From: Vibrio sp. S9_S30
GTDB lineage: Bacteria > Pseudomonadota > Gammaproteobacteria > Enterobacterales > Vibrionaceae
Direction: 5' to 3'
DNA: 64,000 nt
NCBI RefSeq assembly: GCF_014694455.1
Contig: NZ_JAAUWT010000014.1
Location: 100,117 to 164,116, forward strand
Below are positions 42,005 through 49,533 of this stretch, one piece after another (position 1 is the first letter of the stretch; each line of letters opens with the position of its first letter). The position numbers and the translations under genes are program-made. Under the pieces are notes generated by a model, which saw only the letters and a program-made list of their open reading frames with translations, was not told where the DNA came from and ran no database searches.

Positions 42005-42489
42005 ATAAAGTCAACGCATGGTGGCAATCTATATCGCAAAGAGAGCAGCGTCTGATGGCTGGCTGCAGCTTTTTGGTATTGGCGTTTGCCATATATTGGG
42101 GCGGTATCGTGCCATTAAATGAAAGAGCCGATGCTGCACAGACCAAAATTTCAACTGAAAAGCAGCTTTTAGACTGGGTGACAAAAAGCGCGAATTCTAT
42201 TACGGCGCTCAGAGCAGCGTCAGGTGGAAGTGTGAATGTATCTGGACAGCCGCTTAACCAGATCGTTTCTTCGACCACCCGCCTTTATCAAATTGAACTC
42301 ATTCGAATGCAGCCACGCGGCGATAGTTTACAAGTATGGGTTCAACCCGTTCCGTTTAATCAGCTGGTATCTTGGTTAGCGGACTTGCGTGAGCAACATG
42401 GCATTGAAGTGGAGTTTCTTGATATCACTCGCACAGAAACCACGGGTCAAGTTGAAGTGAACCGATTACAGCTAAAAAGAGGCCGTTAA
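42001..42489 (+). CDS. gspM: Type II secretion inner-membrane protein GspM
   Basis: A 162-residue bitopic protein: short cytoplasmic N-terminus, membrane helix (about 20-38: MAGCSFLVLAFAIYWGGIV) and a periplasmic ferredoxin-like domain. GspM stabilises GspL and joins the inner-membrane platform. The ATG overlaps the gspL stop (ATGA). Confidence 0.93.
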   Translation: MNKVNAWWQSISQREQRLMAGCSFLVLAFAIYWGGIVPLNERADAAQTKISTEKQLLDWVTKSANSITALRAASGGSVNVSGQPLNQIVSSTTRLYQIELIRMQPRGDSLQVWVQPVPFNQLVSWLADLREQHGIEVEFLDITRTETTGQVEVNRLQLKRGR

Positions 42490-42490
42490 C

Positions 42491-43249
42491 TTGAAGCGTA
42501 TAATTGGGTATGTGTCCGTTTTTGTTTTGGTGCTCATTGTAAGCCTTGTTGTGCACGTGCCAGTTGCATTTGTGTACCAGTATGCGCCAAAAATGCAAGC
42601 TCTGAAGGTGGGGGAACTGTCTGGGACATTGTGGCGTGGACAGGCTTCCACGGTGGTGTGGCAAGAGCAAAACGTTGGCCAACTTAGCTGGGATTTCCAA
42701 CCTTTAGCACTCCTGACGGCGAAGGCTGAGTATCATGTGCGCTTTGGTCGTGGCAGTGATCTTCAATTGCACGGCAAAGGAGCGTTTGGTTTGGGGCTAG
42801 GAGGGTTTTATGGCCACAGCATTTTTGCCTCTATGCCCGCGGAGAAAATATTAGGGCTTGCGCAGGTTCCAGCTCCTGTTCAAGTGGAAGGGCAACTTGA
42901 ACTTGCCATTAAAGAATTTCAATATGCTCAGCCTTGGTGTGAAAGTGCAACGGGTAATTTGGCTTGGAATGGCGGGACGCTAGGTACACCGTTAGGTAAT
43001 CTCATCTTAGGTGAGGTGACCTCCGATCTTGCATGTCAAGATAATAAGCTGACCGTAAAAGGTGAACAGAAACATGCTCAAGTGACCAGCGCGTTTGATG
43101 CGAACTTAACGTCGGATCAGCAATACAGCGTGAACGCCTGGTTCAAACCGGGAGCAGAATTCCCTCAATCGATGGGGAGTCAGCTGAGTTGGTTAGGCAA
43201 CCCGAATGACAAAGGGCAATTTCCCTTTCAGTACTCTGGGCGCCTATAG
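42491..43249 (+). CDS. gspN: Type II secretion protein GspN
   Basis: A 252-residue GspN with an N-terminal membrane helix (about 5-25) and a periplasmic domain holding GELSGTLWRGQAS and two cysteines. GspN is present in only some type II systems and its role is not settled. Translation probably starts at TTG 42491, one base after the gspM stop, with GAGG eight bases upstream. It ends the gspC-N operon. Confidence 0.88.
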   Translation: MKRIIGYVSVFVLVLIVSLVVHVPVAFVYQYAPKMQALKVGELSGTLWRGQASTVVWQEQNVGQLSWDFQPLALLTAKAEYHVRFGRGSDLQLHGKGAFGLGLGGFYGHSIFASMPAEKILGLAQVPAPVQVEGQLELAIKEFQYAQPWCESATGNLAWNGGTLGTPLGNLILGEVTSDLACQDNKLTVKGEQKHAQVTSAFDANLTSDQQYSVNAWFKPGAEFPQSMGSQLSWLGNPNDKGQFPFQYSGRL

Positions 43250-43276
43250 AGATATAGAGACGATTAGAGGAATAAG

Positions 43277-43304
43277 AATGGCTCAGCATTGCTGGGCCAT
43301 TTTG
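43277..43304 (+). terminator. Rho-independent terminator of the gsp operon
   Basis: AATGGCTCAGC-ATT-GCTGGGCCATT (one T-G pair) followed by TTG; 27 bases after the gspN stop. The remaining gap to nudE (about 180 bases) shows nothing else clear. Confidence 0.82.
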
Positions 43305-43487
43305 TTACTGATATCGTTATACTTAAACCACCTCACGCAGTGAATGCCAAATCCAGCCTCTTGAGGTGATTTGAGTGTCGATTGAGCTAATGCGAACAAA
43401 AATCAATCTCTAAATGCCAACAGTTCATTATTTTTGATGATATATTGTTCCATGTTAATGGTTGGGTCAGATTTTTAAGGAAAGGTT

Positions 43488-44042
43488 ATGGCAAGTGAAA
43501 AAAAGCCACAAATTTTAGCTACAAAAACGGTCGCCCAATCTAAACTGTTTACTATAGAGTCGCTTGACTTACGCTTTTCTAACGGAGAAGAACGAGTTTA
43601 TGAGCGAATGAAGCCTAGTGGTCGTTCAGCGGTCATGATTGTGCCTGTAACGGAGCAAGGAGATTTACTCTTAATTCGTGAATACGCAGCAGGAACGGAG
43701 CGCTATGAGCTTGGATTTCCTAAAGGTTTGGTGGATCCTGGTGAATCGCCAATGGAAGCAGCAAACCGAGAATTAAAAGAAGAAATTGGGTATGGAGCGA
43801 CAGAATTAACCCCTTTAAAAGAGGTGGTGCTGGCTCCATCTTACTTCTCAAGTAAGATGACGCTGTTTCTGGCACGTGATTTATACTCAGAATCACTGGA
43901 AGGGGATGAGCCGGAGCCTCTCGAATTGGTACGTTGGCCATTACAGCAAGCTGATGAGCTGCTGACCCATCTGGATTTTTGTGAAGCCCGCAGTATTACT
44001 GCACTGATGTTAGCTCAGCGGTATTTAAACACGTCTGAGTAA
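43488..44042 (+). CDS. nudE: ADP compounds hydrolase NudE
   Basis: A 184-residue Nudix hydrolase. The Nudix box is GLVDPGESPMEAANRELKEE followed by IGYG (about 80-103), with the metal-binding REL-x-EE glutamates intact. NudE cleaves ADP-ribose, NADH and diadenosine polyphosphates. AAGGAAAGG lies before the ATG. It is followed by cysQ 11 bases on, a pairing common in vibrios and enterobacteria. Confidence 0.93.
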   Translation: MASEKKPQILATKTVAQSKLFTIESLDLRFSNGEERVYERMKPSGRSAVMIVPVTEQGDLLLIREYAAGTERYELGFPKGLVDPGESPMEAANRELKEEIGYGATELTPLKEVVLAPSYFSSKMTLFLARDLYSESLEGDEPEPLELVRWPLQQADELLTHLDFCEARSITALMLAQRYLNTSE

Positions 44043-44053
44043 GGAAATGCCCA

Positions 44054-44869
44054 ATGGCGGAAGATCTTTCTTACCTTATCCCTTCAGTTATCACCGTTGC
44101 CCGCAGTGCCGGTCAGCTTATACATGATATCTACGAAAACAAACAATATGAGGAATACACGAAATCGGATGCGACGCCGGTGACGAGTGCAGATATTGCC
44201 GCGCACAAAGTGATTCTTGAACAGTTGACTGAGTTGACCCCAGAGATTCCTATTTTATCGGAAGAGGATGCGGACATCAGCCTAGAGAAGCGATGTCAAT
44301 GGAGTCGTTACTGGCTTGTCGACCCATTAGATGGCACTCAGGAATTCATTGCGCGCAGTGGCGATTTTGCCACTATTATCGCTCTGGTCGAAGACAATGA
44401 ACCAGTCATGGGGGTGGTATACGCTCCCGTGTCGGGTGTGACTTACTATGCTTACAAAGGCAAAGGGGCTTGGAAAATCCCAGATATGGATGAAAGCGTG
44501 GCGATTAAAACGCATCGACACCACAGTGACAGCCAATCTTTAGCCATTGCCATTAGCCGTCGACAAGACATCAACAGCATTACCAGTAAGCTGTGCCCAT
44601 CTTGGAATTTTGATTTAGTGCCTTTAGGTTCGGCAGCGCTCAAAGCGTGCTTAGTCGCAGAAGGCGCCGTAGATTGCTATCTAAGGCTTGGACCAACCGG
44701 AGAGTGGGATACGGCTGCGACGCAATGTATCGTCAGTGAAGCGGGTGGCCGCATTCTCAGTACCAAATTAGAGCCACTTTCCTATAATGAAAGAGAAACA
44801 TTAGAGAACCCTAACTTTATTGTTTTAGGGGATGAAAACCTGCCATGGGATTCGATTTTACTGGCTTAA
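44054..44869 (+). CDS. cysQ: 3'(2'),5'-bisphosphate nucleotidase CysQ
   Basis: A 271-residue inositol-monophosphatase-fold enzyme that removes the 3' phosphate from PAP, a by-product of sulfate assimilation. The metal motifs are SEEDAD (about 74-79), DPLDGTQEF (about 95-103, the WxVDPLDGT signature) and GEWDTAA (about 216-222). It shares an operon-like layout with nudE. Confidence 0.94.
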   Translation: MAEDLSYLIPSVITVARSAGQLIHDIYENKQYEEYTKSDATPVTSADIAAHKVILEQLTELTPEIPILSEEDADISLEKRCQWSRYWLVDPLDGTQEFIARSGDFATIIALVEDNEPVMGVVYAPVSGVTYYAYKGKGAWKIPDMDESVAIKTHRHHSDSQSLAIAISRRQDINSITSKLCPSWNFDLVPLGSAALKACLVAEGAVDCYLRLGPTGEWDTAATQCIVSEAGGRILSTKLEPLSYNERETLENPNFIVLGDENLPWDSILLA

Positions 44870-44941
44870 AGACAGTTCAACCTTTCTTTCTTTTCTATGT
44901 GCCCATTATTTGAGGCACCTCTCATATATTATGGTGAAATA

Positions 44942-44978
44942 CCTTTCAATTACAGTGTTTGGTTCTGTAATTGAAAGG
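44942..44978. repeat. Perfect 14-bp inverted repeat downstream of cysQ
   Basis: CCTTTCAATTACAG and CTGTAATTGAAAGG enclose the nine bases TGTTTGGTT. There is no T-run, so it is not a standard terminator. CAATTACCTTTTG near 45013 repeats part of one arm. The 288-base gap before the protease otherwise shows only its ribosome site. Confidence 0.75.
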
Positions 44979-45157
44979 CGGTTAACTAATAAAATCTTAT
45001 TGATAAACAAGTCAATTACCTTTTGTTAAAAAGGCGGCCGCAGTATGGGATTTTTCTGTTACCCCTGCCTTGGTTTTTTCAAAAAACATGTTTGTTTATT
45101 AGGTGTCGCCAGTTAGTGAAGAGCGGCATTAAACAAAAAAAACATGAGGATAATATC

Positions 45158-46507
45158 TTGAAAATAACAAGGAATATGGTTCTAGTTACAGCCATGTTTG
45201 TACCGATGATATCCATTGGCGCAGAAATACAGGGTACCAGCTTCGACATTTCACCACGCATTGTTGGTGGTGGTAACGCAAATACTGCCGACTGGGGGTT
45301 CTATACCCAAATTGTTTCACGTTACGGAAACCGATCTTACTGTGGCGCTAGTTATTTAGGTGACGGTTACGTGCTAACCGCAGCACATTGTGTGGATGGG
45401 GATTCACCTTCTGGCATTGCCGTTAAAGTGGGGGGATTCATCTATAACGGAACGGATGGTCAGCGTGCCAATGTGAGCAAGATTTACATGCACCCTAACT
45501 ACGATAAGCGTACATTTACAAACGATATCGCGGTATTGAAATTAACCAACGATCTTCCATCCGCAGTAAGAGTAGAGATTGCTGATGGTTCCTTAAGCCA
45601 GTATGCAGGCATTGGAGATATGTTGAGCGTTGCTGGGCTTGGGCGCACTTCAGAAGGGGGCAGCTCACCTTATCAGCTTCAGTCTGTTGATGTTCCTTTG
45701 ATTTCTGATGCGACGTGTCGAGCCGCTGGAGGAAGTTACACTAATGTCGGTGATGTTGCATTTTGTGCTGGTTTCCCTGAGGGGGGCAAAGATTCATGCC
45801 AAGGCGATAGTGGTGGTCCAATTGTGATTAATCGCTCCGGTGTAATTACTCAGCTGGGTGTTGTAAGTTGGGGGATTGGCTGTGCACGTCCTGGTAAATA
45901 TGGTGTGTATAGCGATATTGCTGCTCTACGTGGCTGGTTGAATACAGTGATCACCGCTAATCCTAATCCTAATCCTGGTGGAAGCTACGCCGTTGGATAC
46001 ACGAAGAACCAGACATTGTCTTCGTTTAAGGTTGGTGAAACAAAATCTCACACGTTTAGTATTACAAACAATGGCACACAGTCGTTTACGTTGAACAATA
46101 TTCGCGCATCGGCATCGGGCGTGGCTACGTCGCCAGTTGTTAGCCGTGATACATGTTCTCAAACGACTCTGACTGCGAAGCAAAGCTGTCAAGTTGCTAT
46201 CGAATTTGGTGCAACAAGTGCAGGTCTTGCAAAAGCACAGCTTTCATTCTCAACCGATCAGGGGACAAGCACGTATCAAGCGAACGTGAGTGCTGATGCA
46301 ACATCAACGGGTGGCGGTACCGGTGGTAACTATGATTACGTGTACCCAGAAAATATGAGCAGTTATACATTTGGTACAGTGGTTCTGGCTGAAGACGGCA
46401 ATCGTTATCAGTGTCTAGGATTCCCTGGCGGCCTTTGGTGTTCTGCTGGTGGAGCATACGCGCCAGGAACGGGTTGGGCTTGGAGTGATGCGTGGAGTAA
46501 GCTGTAA
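45158..46507 (+). CDS. Secreted trypsin-like serine protease with C-terminal chitin-binding-type module
   Basis: A 449-residue secreted S1 protease. A signal peptide ends near SIGA (about 22); IVGGG (from 35) is the activation site. The triad is H77 (TAAHC), D123 (NDIAVL) and S218 (GDSGGP), and D212 at the base of the pocket predicts trypsin-like cutting after Lys/Arg. After the protease domain (to about 265) come a beta-sandwich domain (about 285-375) and a Gly/Thr linker. The last 55 residues have the Trp/Tyr/Cys pattern of carbohydrate-binding families 5/12. TTG 45158 is preceded by GAGG; ATG 45176 is the alternative. It resembles vibrio type II secretion substrates, and the gsp operon ends 1.9 kb upstream. 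Confidence 0.85.
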   Translation: MKITRNMVLVTAMFVPMISIGAEIQGTSFDISPRIVGGGNANTADWGFYTQIVSRYGNRSYCGASYLGDGYVLTAAHCVDGDSPSGIAVKVGGFIYNGTDGQRANVSKIYMHPNYDKRTFTNDIAVLKLTNDLPSAVRVEIADGSLSQYAGIGDMLSVAGLGRTSEGGSSPYQLQSVDVPLISDATCRAAGGSYTNVGDVAFCAGFPEGGKDSCQGDSGGPIVINRSGVITQLGVVSWGIGCARPGKYGVYSDIAALRGWLNTVITANPNPNPGGSYAVGYTKNQTLSSFKVGETKSHTFSITNNGTQSFTLNNIRASASGVATSPVVSRDTCSQTTLTAKQSCQVAIEFGATSAGLAKAQLSFSTDQGTSTYQANVSADATSTGGGTGGNYDYVYPENMSSYTFGTVVLAEDGNRYQCLGFPGGLWCSAGGAYAPGTGWAWSDAWSKL

Positions 46508-46553
46508 TCGATAGGTTCTAAGTTGGCGGTCAGCGCCGTTAACCCCAATATAA

Positions 46554-46581
46554 AAAGCCGGGAATCATCATTCCCGGCTTT
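46554..46581. terminator. Bidirectional terminator between the protease and nfuA
   Basis: AAAGCCGGGAAT-CATC-ATTCCCGGCTTT is a perfect 12-bp stem with A-rich and T-rich flanks, between two convergent genes. Confidence 0.93.
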
Positions 46582-46619
46582 CGTATGTTTGGTTCTCTTT
46601 ACCAGCGACTATCTAGTGC

Positions 46620-47207
46620 CTAATAGTAAGAATGCTCGCCTCGGTCGTGCTCAGTTGAGTCACGTACCGCCGTGAGTTCACCTTCGAACTGGGCTAAGAG
46701 TTCTTTCTCAATACCTTCTTTCAAGGTGACGTCAACCATGGAGCAACCGTTACAGCCGCCACCAAATTGAACCAGTGCAACGCCGCTCTCTGAAATCTCA
46801 ATCAGGCTAACGTGACCGCCGTGCCCTGCAAGCTGAGGATTAACTTGAGTTTGAATGGCGTATTCGACTCGCTCCATGAGTGATGCATCATCAGACACTT
46901 TGCGCATTTTTGCGTTCGGTGCTTTGAGTGTGAGTTGAGATCCCATTTTATCGGTGACGAAGTCGATCTCGGCATCCTCAAGGAATGGTAGGCTGAGTTC
47001 ATCGACAAACGCAGAAAAGAGTTCAAAGGTTAATTCAGTATCGCTGGCTTCCACAGCTTCTGGTGGGCAGTAAGAGACGCCACACTCAGCATTTTGCGTT
47101 CCTGGGTTGACCACAAAGACGCGAATGTTTGTGCCTTCAGGTTGCTGCTCAAGCAATTTCCCAAAATGCGATTGTGCGTTTTCCGTAATAGTAATTGTAT
47201 TTGACAC
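46620..47207 (-). CDS. nfuA: Fe-S biogenesis carrier protein NfuA
   Basis: A 195-residue protein with a degenerate A-type domain (about 5-95, ECGVSYCPPEAVEA) and a C-terminal Nfu domain whose CNGC (about 152-155, in FGGGCNGCSMVDVTLK) bridges a 4Fe-4S cluster across the dimer. It delivers clusters to target enzymes under iron or oxidative stress. The start is taken at GTG 47207, which gives MSNTITIT; a TTG at 47213 is also open. It follows comF by 90 bases. Confidence 0.93.
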   Translation of the reverse strand: MSNTITITENAQSHFGKLLEQQPEGTNIRVFVVNPGTQNAECGVSYCPPEAVEASDTELTFELFSAFVDELSLPFLEDAEIDFVTDKMGSQLTLKAPNAKMRKVSDDASLMERVEYAIQTQVNPQLAGHGGHVSLIEISESGVALVQFGGGCNGCSMVDVTLKEGIEKELLAQFEGELTAVRDSTEHDRGEHSYY

Positions 47208-47297
47208 GACCAATACCCGAGTAATTTTGTAAACTATTTGCCCATTCTACCCCTGTCGATATTTCGATCCAGCTTTTTAAGTCACAACTTATCTACG

Positions 47298-48008
47298 CTA
47301 CATGGGTTCAGGGGTTCGGCATATACAATAAATATCGACGGTTTCTACCCCAACATCAAGTAGTAATTGGCATAATTGTCGGATGGTGCTGCCTGTTGTC
47401 ACTACGTCATCAACAATCGCCATGTGTTTTGCCACGTGAGACGAATTGAGAGTGAATGCATTCTTTAGGTTGAGAAGTCGGGCTTTTCTATTGAGCCCCT
47501 GTTGCGCGCCAGTGTGTTTGATACGGTTGAAGACTTGGTTGTCAAAGCGCTCGACGACACCAAGGTGTTGGCATAATGATTTGGCTAAGTGATCACTTTG
47601 ATTATAGCCTCGCCAAAGCTGTCGACGCCAATGGAGTGGGACGGAGGTAATGATCTCTGCGGGTTGAGAAATTTGCGCAGCCAGTAGATAGGTAAGATCG
47701 TCAGACAGCCAAAATTGGTGTTGATGTTTGAAATGGTGAACGTAATTAGATAATGGTGGTTGATAATCCCCGACACAGTATAAACGGTGCCAAGGAGGCG
47801 GTGTAGAGAGGCATTGACCACACTGCTCAACCGTGTGTAGGGTGGGTAAACCGCATTGTAAACATCGGTGCTTTTCTCTCAAATCCTCTAAACAAACTTG
47901 GCACCATCTTGTTGTTGGCGTGTTTTCTTCAATGTTCAGACCACATGAGGGACATTGGAGTTTAAAATGGCGGTGAACTTGAAGTTTCAACCAGTGAGAA
48001 AAAGCCAT
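47298..48008 (-). CDS. comF: ComF/GntX-family phosphoribosyltransferase-like protein
   Basis: A 236-residue protein. The N-terminal part has paired zinc cysteines (CPSCG, CQVC, CLQCG, CGQC) and the C-terminal part a phosphoribosyltransferase fold with the PRPP loop IVDDVVTTGST (about 195-205). ComF proteins are needed for natural transformation in several bacteria including vibrios, where they help load single-stranded DNA after uptake. It is divergent from bioH and upstream of nfuA, matching the bioH-gntX-nfuA cluster of enterobacteria. Confidence 0.9.
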   Translation of the reverse strand: MAFSHWLKLQVHRHFKLQCPSCGLNIEENTPTTRWCQVCLEDLREKHRCLQCGLPTLHTVEQCGQCLSTPPPWHRLYCVGDYQPPLSNYVHHFKHQHQFWLSDDLTYLLAAQISQPAEIITSVPLHWRRQLWRGYNQSDHLAKSLCQHLGVVERFDNQVFNRIKHTGAQQGLNRKARLLNLKNAFTLNSSHVAKHMAIVDDVVTTGSTIRQLCQLLLDVGVETVDIYCICRTPEPM

Positions 48009-48087
48009 ATAAAGTTGTTCATATTCATTGGGTTGATTATGTTACTAAATACAGTCGCAGTACTAAATACGTTTTAAGGGAAAAAGC

Positions 48088-48852
48088 ATGACAACATCGT
48101 TGTATTGGCAATCATTCGGACACGGTCCGGATTTGATATTGCTTCATGGATGGGGAATGAATGGTGCGGTGTGGCAACAAACGGCGGAACGTTTGGCTCA
48201 CCATTTTTCTGTTCATGTCGTGGATTTGCCGGGGTACGGTCATAGCCGCCATGTTCATGCAAAAGACTTAGAAACCATCGCGAACTGTATTTTGCAAGAT
48301 GCTCCGGAAACAGCGATTTGGATGGGATGGTCATTAGGTGGTTTAGTGGCTACACACATCGCTCTGAAACATGACGAAAGAGTATCCAAGCTGATCACGG
48401 TAGCCAGTTCGCCCAAATTTGCGGCTGAAAAGCCATGGCGTGGCATTCAGCCAAATGTACTGACGTTGTTTACTGAGCAATTGGTTGACGACTTCCAACA
48501 AACCGTTGAGCGATTTATGGCACTTCAAGCCATGGGCAGCCCATCCGCTCGCCAAGATGTGAAGCAATTGAAACAAGCGGTACTATCACGGCCATTACCG
48601 GATACTAAGGCGTTGCTAGCGGGTTTAGAGATGTTAGCGAATATTGATCTCAGAGCCGATGTCGCGGGAATCAAGGTGCCTTATTTGCGAGTTTACGGAC
48701 GCTTAGATGGTCTAGTGCCCATTAGCGTCGCAAAAGACATGCAAATATGGGCGCCACAGAGCCATCAGCACACGTTCGAACAATCATCCCACGCCCCATT
48801 TATGACAGAGCTCGAACCGTTTTGTGAAAAGATCACCGACTTTTGTAAATAA
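48088..48852 (+). CDS. bioH: Pimeloyl-ACP methyl ester carboxylesterase BioH
   Basis: A 254-residue alpha/beta hydrolase. The triad aligns with the E. coli enzyme at identical numbers: S82 in GWSLGG, D207 in GRLDGLVP and H235 in SSHAPF. BioH removes the methyl group from pimeloyl-ACP methyl ester, the last step of making the biotin precursor. AAGGG lies before the ATG. In the short divergent gap to comF, TACTAAATAC occurs twice with an 18-base period. Confidence 0.95.
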   Translation: MTTSLYWQSFGHGPDLILLHGWGMNGAVWQQTAERLAHHFSVHVVDLPGYGHSRHVHAKDLETIANCILQDAPETAIWMGWSLGGLVATHIALKHDERVSKLITVASSPKFAAEKPWRGIQPNVLTLFTEQLVDDFQQTVERFMALQAMGSPSARQDVKQLKQAVLSRPLPDTKALLAGLEMLANIDLRADVAGIKVPYLRVYGRLDGLVPISVAKDMQIWAPQSHQHTFEQSSHAPFMTELEPFCEKITDFCK

Positions 48853-48993
48853 ATTGAACAATCTGCCGTTATAAGAGTAAGCAGGCTAAACTGTAACCAG
48901 ATTGGTTTTGCTATTGTCATCATTGGCAAGAGGCTGTGAGATCCGCTAAATGAACGTGTTTCACGGCAATGTTACCGTTGTGGGAGGTTTGTT

Positions 48994-49458
48994 ATGTTAG
49001 TGAATCCGACCAGTGCCAGCGCTCCGCTGATTGCCCCGTCGGTCAATATACAAACCGAACAAGTCGCACGCGACAACAAAGTGAAAGAGCCTGTAGCTCC
49101 CGCTGCAGAGCTGACTAAGTCGAGTGCAGAGCGAAAGGCAACGCTAGAGGAAAGGCGTCGAAAACGTGCCGCTTGGAACGCAGAAGAACACCCCGACTAC
49201 GAGTTGGATTCTGATGCAGAAACGGAGTATCACGAAAAGCCTATCGACAAGCTTGAACGGTTGTTTGATTTAATAGCACTGCAATCTTACAGTGCCCAGC
49301 AAGGAAAAGGGTATACCATCCGTTTCCGGTTGCCAGCCAGCGTGCTGAACGATGCGATTAATGAAGGGAAGATGGCGAAACGCCGCACCATTATTAAATA
49401 TCATTATGGGCATTCTGTCGCGCCTCATACGCCATCAGAAGTGATTGCGATAACTTAA
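48994..49458 (+). CDS. Conserved hypothetical protein
   Basis: A 154-residue cytoplasmic protein without signal or membrane segment. The first 80 residues are low in complexity and charged (SSAERKATLEERRRKRAAW, DYELDSDAETEY), the last 70 look folded (IDKLERLFDLIALQ, YTIRFRLPASVLNDAINEGK). GGGAGG lies seven bases upstream of the ATG, so translation is credible. It stands alone between bioH and the plsB 3' end. I do not recognise a family with a known function. Confidence 0.7.
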   Translation: MLVNPTSASAPLIAPSVNIQTEQVARDNKVKEPVAPAAELTKSSAERKATLEERRRKRAAWNAEEHPDYELDSDAETEYHEKPIDKLERLFDLIALQSYSAQQGKGYTIRFRLPASVLNDAINEGKMAKRRTIIKYHYGHSVAPHTPSEVIAIT

Positions 49459-49470
49459 ATCGCCAAATCA

Positions 49471-49499
49471 AAAAGACCACCTTTTCGGTGGTCTCTTTT
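49471..49499. terminator. Bidirectional terminator between the hypothetical gene and plsB
   Basis: AGACCACC-TTTTC-GGTGGTCT with AAAA before and CTTTTT after; convergent genes on both sides. Confidence 0.9.
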
Positions 49500-49533
49500 T
49501 CACTGTTTGATAGCTTATTAGTGTTGTAATTGC

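Noticed and set aside
44942..45030. Integron attC site
   Set aside because: The inverted repeat is perfect, lacks the GTTRRRY core and the imperfect-arm layout of attC, and no cassette array or integrase is present.
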